14,353 nt of DNA, from assembly GCA_049682815.1 (NCBI GenBank), contig JBAUII010000075.1, positions 1 to 14,353 on the forward strand, read 5' to 3'. The stretch is from DASWID01 sp049682815 (GTDB lineage: Bacteria; Desulfobacterota_D; UBA1144; Nemesobacterales; CSP1-2). Below are positions 7,233 through 13,336 of this stretch, one piece after another. Both the position numbers and the translations under genes were made by a program. The notes beneath the pieces were generated by a model. That model saw nothing but the letters and a program-made list of their open reading frames with translations. It searched no databases and was not told where the DNA came from. Numbering within the stretch: the first letter of the stretch is position 1; every line of letters starts with the position of its first letter.

Positions 7233-7835
7233 TCAGGTTTTTCTGATTATTCCAACCAGCCTGCCGACAATCTCGACTTCTTCCGCAGGAAATCTTCGAA
7301 CAGGGAATCCCGGGTTGGAAGGTATTAATTCAACGATATTTTTCTTTATCCTTATCCGTTTCAAGGTTATTTCATCGCCATTTACTCTAACTGCTACGAT
7401 GTCGCGTTTATTCCAATCCTTTTGGAGCCGTATTATCCCGATATCCCCGTCCGAGATTGAATCCCCGCTCATACTTTCGCCCGAGATATAAACGGCTTTC
7501 AGCTGACCGCCTCCGAAAAAGTTGTTGTCAACCGTGAAGGTATCCTCTGTACCCTCAAATATGGCCAGGGGGGTTCCCGCGGGAATTGTTGCAACCAGAT
7601 CAAACGTGCTGGGAATATCAGAATGATCTTCAGCGAGCATATAGTCACTCACTCTTTGGCCGCGCTTCTTAATAAAGCCTTTCCTTTCAAGCGCCATTAG
7701 ATGAAACCTTGCCGTTGTATGCCCAAATCCGAAATGACCTGCGATCTCTCTGAGCGAAGGAAGAGGCAGTCCGGCATCGACATACCTTTTAATAAAAGTT
7801 AAAACGCCGTTCTGGATATTGGTTAACCCCTTCAT
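7233..7835 (-). CDS. lexA: LexA-type SOS repressor (S24 self-cleaving protease)
   Basis: This 200-residue repressor has an N-terminal winged helix-turn-helix (about 22-62: L-P-S-L-R-E-I-A-G-H-F-G-F-G-H-T-T-A-R-F-H-L-M-A). A linker carries the Ala-Gly cleavage site (A86-G87 in T-I-P-A-G-T-P-L), and a C-terminal S24 protease domain follows. The catalytic pair is S121 (S-G-E-S-M) and K159 (T-L-K-R). RecA filaments should trigger self-cleavage and so derepress its own operon, imuA-imuB-dnaE2. I chose ATG 7835 because AAGGGG lies 7 bases upstream; an in-frame TTG at 7853 would lie at the predicted transcription start. The recognition helix region is not E. coli-like, and the operator found upstream is also unusual. 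Confidence 0.92.
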   Translation of the reverse strand: MKGLTNIQNGVLTFIKRYVDAGLPLPSLREIAGHFGFGHTTARFHLMALERKGFIKKRGQRVSDYMLAEDHSDIPSTFDLVATIPAGTPLAIFEGTEDTFTVDNNFFGGGQLKAVYISGESMSGDSISDGDIGIIRLQKDWNKRDIVAVRVNGDEITLKRIRIKKNIVELIPSNPGFPVRRFPAEEVEIVGRLVGIIRKT

Positions 7836-7859
7836 GACAAAACCCCTTAACAATAAAAC

Positions 7860-7888
7860 ATACTACACTGTTGTATAGTATTTGTAAA
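7860..7888 (-). promoter_or_regulatory. lexA operon promoter with LexA-type operator
   Basis: On the minus strand, TTTACA (7888-7883) and TAGTAT (7865-7860) are separated by exactly 17 bases. The spacer and -10 are covered by a 20-bp palindrome at 7861-7880, TACTATAC-AACA-GTGTAGTA on the minus strand, with arms matching at 7 of 8. Position, symmetry and the TACT..AGTA ends fit a LexA operator controlling lexA-imuA-imuB-dnaE2. A larger 14-bp inverted repeat (7839-7852 / 7883-7896, 13 of 14) encloses it and covers the -35 box and the Shine-Dalgarno sequence. Binding itself is inferred. Confidence 0.82.
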
Positions 7889-8134
7889 GGGGTTTTAGTT
7901 GGCATTCCAAAAATTGTGTTAAGAAAATCAGAAACGGAGACGCAGAAATCTCCTCAATCCGTTCATACCGAGCCTGTCCTGAGTAAAATCGATGGGGGGA
8001 TTAAAGGTGGGTACATCCAGTCTATTATTATGAAACCGCAAGAAAAAGGAAGTTGACGAGGAGGAATGACGTAACGGTAAGAAAAAAATAAAGGGCAGCA
8101 CGGTACGCAACATAAGAAATCGAAAGTCGAGGAC

Positions 8135-8169
8135 TTAACAAATTTGATATTTAATGAGATAATTTGTTA
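8135..8169 (+). promoter_or_regulatory. Promoter of the EF-like gene within a 9-bp inverted repeat
   Basis: TTAACA (8135-8140) and GATAAT (8158-8163) are 17 bases apart, each one base from consensus. A perfect inverted repeat, TAACAAATT (8136-8144) / AATTTGTTA (8161-8169), covers both hexamers. A further TAACA lies at 8179-8183. The expected transcript has a leader of about 30 bases. The symmetry suggests binding by a dimeric regulator that has not been identified. Confidence 0.65.
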
Positions 8170-8201
8170 CATATGTTTTAACACGGAAGGGGAGGTTAGC
8201 T

Positions 8202-8462
8202 ATGGAAGAAAACGAGATTGGTTATGTCTCCGACTACTTTCGCAAAATATCGGTAGCTGCTGTGGAGATAACAAGTGGTATGGTGTCAGTAGGTGATACT
8301 ATACGTTTTAAAGGACATACAACAGATTTTAAGTCAAAAGTAGATTCGATACAGATAGAGCACGAATCTGTTACAGAAGCAAAGCAAGGGGACAGTATCG
8401 GGGTGAAGGTATCCGAAAAAGTAAGAAAGGGAGATAAGGTATATAAAGTAATCGAGGAGTAA
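8202..8462 (+). CDS. Translation elongation factor-like small beta-barrel protein (EF-Tu domain 2 fold)
   Basis: This 86-residue protein consists only of an EF-Tu/IF-2 domain-2-type beta-barrel. It has no GTPase domain: there is no P-loop and no N-K-x-D. Diagnostic features are V-A-A-V-E-I-T-S-G at about 18-26, the V-G-D-T-I-R-F-K-G-H-T-T-D-F stretch (31-44), D-S-I-Q-I-E-H-E-S-V (48-57) and the final G-D-S-I-G-V-K-V..V-R-K-G-D-K-V-Y-K-V. Stand-alone proteins of this kind are usually annotated 'translation elongation factor-like protein'; a similar domain also ends some U32 peptidases. A binding role for RNA or protein is possible but unknown. AAGGGGAGG at 8187-8195, 6 bases before ATG, is a strong ribosome binding site. 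It is monocistronic, facing the caspase gene end. Confidence 0.85.
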   Translation: MEENEIGYVSDYFRKISVAAVEITSGMVSVGDTIRFKGHTTDFKSKVDSIQIEHESVTEAKQGDSIGVKVSEKVRKGDKVYKVIEE

Positions 8463-8477
8463 TTAATAACACCAATT

Positions 8478-8505
8478 GAAGGAAGTTAGTCCCCTTTTTC
8501 TTTTG
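8478..8505 (+). terminator. Possible weak intrinsic terminator after the EF-like gene
   Basis: GAAGG (8478-8482) can pair with CCTTT at 8493-8497, a 4-5 bp stem with one G-U pair. The T-rich tract TTTTTCTTTT follows within 8495-8504. The stem is short, so the call is tentative. Confidence 0.35.
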
Positions 8506-8588
8506 TCACAATTTTCTCAAGTATACGTTTAATGATTGACCACGGGGGACTGTTGCCTAATTCCTAATAACAGCAATCGGAAAATCTG

Positions 8589-8843
8589 CTATGGTTTTGG
8601 GCTTTGTTGTTGTTGGTGTCTGCCTTCCGCCTTAAGCTCCTTTACTCTTTCAGACAAATATAAATCAAGCATGTTTATTCTTATTCTTCCTGTTTTTGTG
8701 TAATCTGCTTTTCCGGTCGCTCCCTCTATCGGAGCTTTTGTAAATGCTCTGTTATTCCATTTTGTGTCCTCTAGTGAGTACTGCCTACCCGAGGATGAAG
8801 CAAAAACGACAACCCCTGATTCGGCACTCGAAAGTTCGTTCAC
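8589..8843 (-). CDS. C-terminal fragment of the caspase-like protein
   Basis: This open frame holds the small-subunit part of the caspase fold: N-E-L-S-S-A-E-S-G-V-V-V-F-A-S-S-S-G-R-Q, then A-F-T-K and L-D-L-Y-L-S-E-R-V-K-E-L. Protein-like coding continues upstream of the first ATG (R-K-S-S-L-P-D-V-T-V-I-V), and no ribosome binding site supports ATG 8843, so it is unlikely to be translated alone. Its last 11 codons (R-H-Q-Q-Q-Q..) are an out-of-frame reading of the conserved Q-T-P-T-T-T-K-P tail and are therefore an artefact of the third frameshift. Confidence 0.5.
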   Translation of the reverse strand: MNELSSAESGVVVFASSSGRQYSLEDTKWNNRAFTKAPIEGATGKADYTKTGRIRINMLDLYLSERVKELKAEGRHQQQQSPKP

Positions 8844-8909
8844 TATTACAGTGACATCGGGAAGGGATGATTTCCTGCCCCCCCAGGATATTTCCGGAAT
8901 AGCAGGTAT

Positions 8910-9857
8910 CTACAAAAATAAAACCTTACCGGCAAGAGATTCAATTGTGTTTTTTATCTCTGAAAATGGAACTCCTGTTCGCTTTAGGCTATCAGGGTCT
9001 ACATTTGAGGGAAGAAAGTAATAAAAACCATTTGAGTCGTTTACTCCATGTCCCGAAATAAAAGCCATAGCGACATCTTTCGAAGTAGTTTCCCTTTGAA
9101 TCCAATCCAGACCATCCAATATCTCATCCTTTTTAGCTGAATCATCCAAGAGTATTTTTGTAGCTACATCACGATATAATAACCCACTCTGTCTTTCAAC
9201 TAAGTCTACAAAATCCCGCGCATCTTTTGCTGCAAATTCAAGCCTGATGTTTTCTCTTTCATATTGACCTGCACCAATTGCGACTATATAAAGTTTAGGT
9301 TTAATCCTGAATTCATGTTCACTTTCGCTACCTTGCCATCTAGCTTTCACTGTTGCAGGCTCGCTTACAGCATGTCTATTCTCTGCAAGTAGCGACAACG
9401 CCCTGTCTTTCCTGGGAATTGTTATCCTTATGGAATCTGTTCCCTTGTATGGTGATGTGAGTCCCTTTTGCGTCTGAGCGGGCCTTCCATCAATCAGTAC
9501 CTTTATTCCGGTTACAGGCTCGCCAGAAGGGGTTCGCACATTATATCTGATTGTGATTTCAGTGTCTTCGACCTCTTGATTTTCTTTTGGTGATATGATC
9601 TCGATCACAGGTGGCAGCATCTTCTCAATTGGGCTCTCGGGCTTCTGTCGTGTTGTTTCCGAGTTGGCTAGGCGAAGGGCCTCTTGCTCATCAAATGTTT
9701 CTAAAACCTTAGATATTAGATCTGGTCTGTAATAAACAGATCGGAATCTTAATGCTGGGAAAAAGTCCGCGACATTTTCCTCTCGATAAATTACCCGTGA
9801 TGCCCAACGATGAATTTTCTCATCCATAAGAGATGGAAACTTGATTTTTAGATCCAT
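8910..9857 (-). CDS. N-terminal part of caspase-like peptidase, stops before the catalytic Cys
   Basis: This is a 315-codon open frame. Residues 30-50 (A-D-F-F-P-A-L-R-F-R..Y-Y-R-P-D-L-I) match the segment that follows WD40 repeats in family members. An Ig-like beta domain spans about 80-185 (V-I-E-I-I-S-P-K-E-N). The peptidase C14 domain starts at L-Y-I-V-A-I-G (189-195) and contains K-D-A-R-D-F and the catalytic histidine H270 in F-I-S-G-H-G. The frame ends at TAG directly after K-V-L-F-L, exactly where D-T-C should follow. Alone it would lack the nucleophile. No signal peptide is seen. ATG 9857 has no Shine-Dalgarno sequence; a TATAAT box lies 6-11 bases upstream, so any transcript would be nearly leaderless. 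Confidence 0.7.
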   Translation of the reverse strand: MDLKIKFPSLMDEKIHRWASRVIYREENVADFFPALRFRSVYYRPDLISKVLETFDEQEALRLANSETTRQKPESPIEKMLPPVIEIISPKENQEVEDTEITIRYNVRTPSGEPVTGIKVLIDGRPAQTQKGLTSPYKGTDSIRITIPRKDRALSLLAENRHAVSEPATVKARWQGSESEHEFRIKPKLYIVAIGAGQYERENIRLEFAAKDARDFVDLVERQSGLLYRDVATKILLDDSAKKDEILDGLDWIQRETTSKDVAMAFISGHGVNDSNGFYYFLPSNVDPDSLKRTGVPFSEIKNTIESLAGKVLFL

Positions 9858-9870
9858 AAAATATTATAAT
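9841..9870. promoter_or_regulatory. Divergent promoter region with one symmetric -10 box
   Basis: On the plus strand, TTGATT (9841-9846), an 18-base spacer and TATAAT (9865-9870) form a good promoter for the VWA gene, giving a leader near 28 bases. The core ATTATAAT (9863-9870) also reads TATAAT on the minus strand (9868-9863), about 6 bases before the caspase start codon. The minus-strand -35 (CATATA near 9891-9886) is weak. The two start codons are only 47 bases apart, so the two promoters must compete. Confidence 0.6.
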
Positions 9871-9904
9871 TTGGACTCACAAGAATATATGGGAGGTTAT
9901 CCGC

Positions 9905-11353
9905 ATGAATTTCGGAATCGTCTGTAGGATTGTAGCAGGCTTTCTAATAGCTTTTTCTTTTTCAAAAATTTCTTTCGCCGATACAAATATTCTCTATATC
10001 CTGGACGGCTCCGGATCCATGTGGGGGCAGGTTGACGGGGTTCCTAAAATACAAACGGCAAAAGAGGTGCTTGGAAACCTGATGGGAGACCTTCCTTCTG
10101 ACACAAAAGTCGGGCTTATGACCTATGGTCACAGGGCTGAGGGGGATTGTGAGGATGTAGAGGTACTGGCTCCGATAGGAAGCGTCAAACTAGCTGAGTT
10201 GAGAAAGAAGCTTGAAGAGATCAAACCAAAGGGGAAAACGCCTATAGGCTTTGCCTTAGAATCTTCGCTTGCTGAATTTCAATCATTTAAGGGGGAAAAC
10301 AATAATGTGATACTGATATCTGATGGGATTGAGACCTGTGGTGGGGACCCCTCTGAGACTGCGGCAGAACTCGCGGCCTCGGGAGTAAATTTGAGGGTGC
10401 ATGTCGTGGGTTTTGATGTTACGGAGGAACAGCGTAGTCAGCTCGAGGCAATAGCAAGCAGCGGAGGTGGGAAATACTTCAACGCGAGCAGTACAGAGGC
10501 TTTCAAAGAGGCCATTGTAGAAGTAAAAGCAGTAGCAATCGTAGAGCCGACACCGGAACCTACACCAATGCCTACACCTGAGCCGAAAAAAGAGGAGGTT
10601 CCTAAGATGTCCGCTTTACCACGAGGCGGTGATAGCATCGAGACCGCCGTCCCTCTTTCTCCCGGCGATTACTTAACCGATCATGAGATTCCCAAAGGTT
10701 CGCGGGAATATTTTTCGGTTCAACTTAAGGCGGGTCAAACCCTGGAAGTTGGGTTCAGGACATCGGACAAGGAATACCCTTACGCAGGAGCTACGATTTA
10801 CAATGGTGATAAGATCTTACTAGTCGAGGATAGAATTATCGGTACGCCAAGCACCTTAAACTCAATCAGTTGGACTACAAATTCTGACGGCGATGAATAC
10901 AGGTTTTATGTCGCGGTGGGAAATACCTATGATAAAAACGCCTTAGGAATGACATACTACATTTCGGTAAAAGATAATTTCGACCTTGACAGTACAACCG
11001 ATGCTGGCGACACCTTCGAAAAGGCAATGAAAATTGAGCCGGGGGTGCATGAAGGATTTAATTCCGGTAGTAGGGGAGACGATAATAAAGATTTCTATGT
11101 CCTGGCCATAAATGCGGGTCAAACAATTAGGTTGAAATTGACGCCGCCGACCGAGCTCGGATACAGGATTTCGATCTGGGACCAGGATAGAGTGAGGGTT
11201 GCTTCAAAATCCTCGGCAAACGCAGGGGCTATCACTCGCCTTACCTGGACTGCCCCCGAGGATCAGGAAGATGTTTTTATATTGATTGAACCAGACAGAT
11301 TCCCGGGTAATTCGTCAGCTTTGCCATACACAATTGATGTCGCTGTCGAGTAG
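9905..11353 (+). CDS. Secreted VWA-domain protein with C-terminal beta-sandwich repeats
   Basis: This is a 482-residue exported protein. Residues 1-25 form a signal peptide ending I-S-F-A before D26. A von Willebrand factor A domain (27-210) has a complete MIDAS metal site: D-G-S-G-S (34-38), T112 in K-T-P-I-G and D140 in L-I-S-D-G. A Pro/Glu/Thr linker (214-228, repeats of P-T-P-E) leads to two related beta-sandwich units, about 240-355 and 365-482. Each opens with D-S-I-E-T-A or D-T-F-E-K-A and contains G-S-R-E-Y-F-S-V or D-N-K-D-F-Y-V-L and A-G-Q-T. This is the PPC (bacterial pre-peptidase C-terminal) pattern. A role in binding a protein or surface ligand in the periplasm or outside is likely, but the ligand is unknown. 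GGGAGG lies about 9 bases before ATG. Confidence 0.85.
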   Translation: MNFGIVCRIVAGFLIAFSFSKISFADTNILYILDGSGSMWGQVDGVPKIQTAKEVLGNLMGDLPSDTKVGLMTYGHRAEGDCEDVEVLAPIGSVKLAELRKKLEEIKPKGKTPIGFALESSLAEFQSFKGENNNVILISDGIETCGGDPSETAAELAASGVNLRVHVVGFDVTEEQRSQLEAIASSGGGKYFNASSTEAFKEAIVEVKAVAIVEPTPEPTPMPTPEPKKEEVPKMSALPRGGDSIETAVPLSPGDYLTDHEIPKGSREYFSVQLKAGQTLEVGFRTSDKEYPYAGATIYNGDKILLVEDRIIGTPSTLNSISWTTNSDGDEYRFYVAVGNTYDKNALGMTYYISVKDNFDLDSTTDAGDTFEKAMKIEPGVHEGFNSGSRGDDNKDFYVLAINAGQTIRLKLTPPTELGYRISIWDQDRVRVASKSSANAGAITRLTWTAPEDQEDVFILIEPDRFPGNSSALPYTIDVAVE

Positions 11354-11377
11354 TCAGTACTAAGTTCCCGTGCTTGT

Positions 11378-11755
11378 TTATCTCCTGTGACCTCTCCCAT
11401 CATCACCACGGCCACGCGAATTCCTTAACCTTTGATGTTCCCCCTCGTGCAAACGTTCTACCCCATGGTGAAGGCGCTTATGCTCATGATCGGAAAACCA
11501 TGGATCCCTTTCGTGAGCACCGCCGTAAAATTTATTGCGTTTACTTCCGTGTTTATCATGAAAGTGTCGATATCTTGAATATGGGTAGTAGTATCCTGGA
11601 TAGTCGTAGTAAGCTCCCGAATACGAATAGTACAGAGCCCCTGTTCCTGCGTAACCATATCCGCCATATCCACCAGGGTAGGCTGCGTAACATGATGTGA
11701 TTGCAATTGTAATCAGTGTAATTAACGTTGACAGGAGAATCGTCTTATTAGTCAT
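11378..11755 (-). CDS. Gly/Tyr-rich, His/Arg-rich probable lipoprotein
   Basis: This is a 125-residue protein of strongly biased composition. Residues 5-21 are a hydrophobic signal segment ending I-T-S before C22, a plausible lipobox. Residues 26-62 are almost only Gly, Tyr, Ala, Ser and Pro (Y-P-G-G-Y-G-G-Y-G-Y). Residues 62-125 are rich in His, Arg and Asp/Glu (H-F-H-D-K-H-G, H-E-H-K-R-L-H-H-G). No catalytic family is recognised; surface exposure, metal binding by histidines or a structural role are guesses. ATG 11755 has no clear Shine-Dalgarno sequence. It converges with the VWA gene, 24 bases apart. Other frames of this low-complexity stretch are also open, which lowers certainty. Confidence 0.6.
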   Translation of the reverse strand: MTNKTILLSTLITLITIAITSCYAAYPGGYGGYGYAGTGALYYSYSGAYYDYPGYYYPYSRYRHFHDKHGSKRNKFYGGAHERDPWFSDHEHKRLHHGVERLHEGEHQRLRNSRGRGDDGRGHRR

Positions 11756-11858
11756 TGCATAGTTAATAAACTGAATTTCAGCAAATAAGTTTCAGAGCTG
11801 AGAATAGGAAAGGGGAATAATCCTCTTTAAATATTCCACCAAGCAACTTCTTGAAATT

Positions 11859-12536
11859 TTATTCATCCCCCAATTCAGTGAAGGCTTTTCCATTCCAGTG
11901 TTCAAATGTTGCAAAAGACGAAACTGGTTTTCGCTTTAGGCTGGTCAGGCGCTTGACCGGTTTTCCAAGCGGTATAATCGCGGATACGGCAAAGTGTTCG
12001 GGAATGCCCAAGAGTTCCTGAAGCTTGGGTTCCTGCGAAATTGCTAAGGTTGTAATCGTTCCGCTGTAGCCTTCGTTTCTCGCGGCAAGCAATATGTTCC
12101 AGACAAATGGATAAATTGAAGCGCCGCTGACGACACCGACACGGTTCAAATATTGATCCATTGATGCTACTACCTTCAGATTAACGCACACGACAACCAC
12201 GAGGGCCGCCTTTAGGTATGGTTCTGTAAACTGCGATGGCGCAGGTGTGAGTTCAATCGTTCGATCATCAACATTGGTAAGATTGACAGTGTTCCAGGGA
12301 TTCTCTCCAGCTCTCATTTGTGCTGCATAGCGCTTTGCAGCCGGTATGGTTAGCTTTGCTAACGCCTCCCTCGTTTCTTGTCTACGTATTATGATAACCC
12401 GCCACCCCTGCCTGTTGCCACCACTTGGAGCGAAGCGCGCGTTGTCGAGGATTTTGAATAGTGTTCGGTCAGGAATTGGATCATCCGTGAATTCTCTCGC
12501 AGAAAACGTACTGCGCATGACATCGTAGAGTTCCAT
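11859..12536 (-). CDS. Nitroreductase-family FMN oxidoreductase
   Basis: This 225-residue flavoenzyme of the nitroreductase superfamily has the usual length. The N-terminus L-Y-D-V-M-R-S-T-F-S-A-R-E-F (3-16) is the phosphate-binding start. A-P-S-G-G-N-R-Q-G-W-R-V (36-47) is the characteristic FMN loop, and the C-terminus has a P-L-G-K-P motif. Such proteins use NAD(P)H to reduce nitro-compounds, quinones or enones as dimers in the cytoplasm; the substrate is not predictable. ATG 12536 is preceded by AGGAGG at 7 bases, one of the best ribosome binding sites here. It follows the nuclease gene by 35 bases on the same strand and may be co-transcribed with it. Confidence 0.9.
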   Translation of the reverse strand: MELYDVMRSTFSAREFTDDPIPDRTLFKILDNARFAPSGGNRQGWRVIIIRRQETREALAKLTIPAAKRYAAQMRAGENPWNTVNLTNVDDRTIELTPAPSQFTEPYLKAALVVVVCVNLKVVASMDQYLNRVGVVSGASIYPFVWNILLAARNEGYSGTITTLAISQEPKLQELLGIPEHFAVSAIIPLGKPVKRLTSLKRKPVSSFATFEHWNGKAFTELGDE

Positions 12537-12571
12537 GAGCAGTCCTCCTGATAAAAGATTGCCGTTGGTGA

Positions 12572-13336
12572 TCAGATATTAGAGATATTGTAGTCAGATG
12601 TCGCCTGTCTGTAGGCGCAGTATTTGCAATCGCTCGAGGGTTGTGGTGGGGTGGATTCTGATAGACATTTTTTGACGTCAAGTACCAGATTTTCAACCCA
12701 GCTATTACTTCCCACATACGGTATAATTGTCATATCAAATTCCAGCCTTGCATCAAACCTTTCGCGAGTCGTATTGCCGTTACAATATAAAAAATAACCC
12801 GTATCAGATACCTTATAGTCATTCTGTCTGATCAGCCACTGATATATCTCCATCTGCCTCTTATACCCCTCGTGCCAGTCTTTGTCTAATGACGTAATCT
12901 TTTCATTAACGCTCGTTGACTTATAATCTACGACAATTAGCTCACCGTTTGAGCTTTGCCATAAATCATCTATCGCTCCGAATATTATAAGGTTAGTACG
13001 TTCATGCAGAAATTGAACCCCTCGAAAGCTATTTCTCCAATCATCGAGCTTTTCATGATCGATCGGGATTGCATCGATGCCATATTCTTTCATAATGGGG
13101 TGTGATTCTCCACTCTTTCTATAAATATCAAATTCCTTTTTGAGAAGCCTGTCTACAGCGCTGTTCAGCGCGAACGGAAAGCTGGGCGGTCGTGCTATTC
13201 CAATGCGGCTGTCCAGGTAAAAACATAGCGGGCATTCAAAATAAAGATCTATCTTTGATCTGCTCACTTTGAAGGGGATTTCGCTGTCAGGATCAAACGA
13301 CTTCCTGAACCATTTAGCCTTAGTAGACTCATTCAC
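12572..13336 (-). CDS. Cas4/RecB-like PD-(D/E)XK nuclease with probable Fe-S cysteines
   Basis: This is a 254-residue protein of the PD-(D/E)XK nuclease superfamily. Key residues: G120-A-I-D123 and V-V-D137-Y-K139, the D..DxK metal site, and Q161-M-E-I-Y165, the RecB/Cas4 QxxxY motif. Two cysteines near the start (C35, C38 in F-E-C-P-L-C-F-Y) and two near the end (C237, C240 in D-C-K-Y-C) could hold an iron-sulphur cluster as in Cas4/AddB-type enzymes. Proteins of this form are widespread as stand-alone genes outside CRISPR loci (family memory). No cas genes or repeats are nearby. GTG 13336 lacks a Shine-Dalgarno sequence; a TATAAT box at 13352-13347 would give a nearly leaderless message. 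A later in-frame GTG at V24 is an alternative start. Confidence 0.85.
   Translation of the reverse strand: MNESTKAKWFRKSFDPDSEIPFKVSRSKIDLYFECPLCFYLDSRIGIARPPSFPFALNSAVDRLLKKEFDIYRKSGESHPIMKEYGIDAIPIDHEKLDDWRNSFRGVQFLHERTNLIIFGAIDDLWQSSNGELIVVDYKSTSVNEKITSLDKDWHEGYKRQMEIYQWLIRQNDYKVSDTGYFLYCNGNTTRERFDARLEFDMTIIPYVGSNSWVENLVLDVKKCLSESTPPQPSSDCKYCAYRQATSDYNISNI

Larger units (their letters stand above)
7836..8201. other. Divergent intergenic region between lexA and the EF-like gene
   Basis: It contains the lexA promoter and operator on the left and the promoter of the 8202 gene on the right. Between them, 7959-7999 (CCGTTCATACCGAGCCTG..) is a decayed reverse-oriented copy of the repeat at 1693-1723. 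Open frames of about 60 codons on both strands here lack ribosome binding sites and are not called. Confidence 0.55.
8557..9857 (-). pseudogene. Caspase-family (peptidase C14) gene, 5'-truncated, three frameshifts
   Basis: Read across three single-base shifts, this locus encodes a contiguous caspase-like protein of about 430 residues ending in G-G-R-Q-T-P-T-T-T-K-P, then K-T-I-A-D-F-P-I-A-V-I-R-N and a stop at 8557-8559. That tail, with Q-T-P-T-T-T-K-P and D-F-P-I-A-V, is characteristic of WD40-associated bacterial caspase proteins. The shifts are: (1) at a T5 run, 8914-8918, one base short, with TAG next; (2) at a G7 run, 8878-8884, one base too many; (3) at 8629-8630, one base short. Between (1) and (2) lies V-D-T-C-Y-S-G-N-I-L-G with the catalytic cysteine. 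Upstream WD40 repeats usual for the family are absent. It could be a recent pseudogene, an assembly with homopolymer errors, or a slippage-dependent gene. Confidence 0.8.

Noticed and set aside
7990..8163. Lys/Glu-rich patches in changing frames (for example K-S-K-V-E-D-L-T-N-L-I-F-N-E-I) before the EF-like gene
   Set aside because: There is no start codon in the needed frame and stops interrupt every frame. AT-rich DNA easily gives such text, and the region holds the promoter of the next gene.
11374..11706. Two alternative frames over the Gly/Tyr-rich gene, one on each strand
   Set aside because: They are by-products of biased codon composition. The chosen frame alone has a signal peptide and lipobox.
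12572..13336. Nuclease as part of a CRISPR-Cas locus
   Set aside because: No cas1, cas2 or other cas gene and no regularly spaced repeats exist anywhere in the window.
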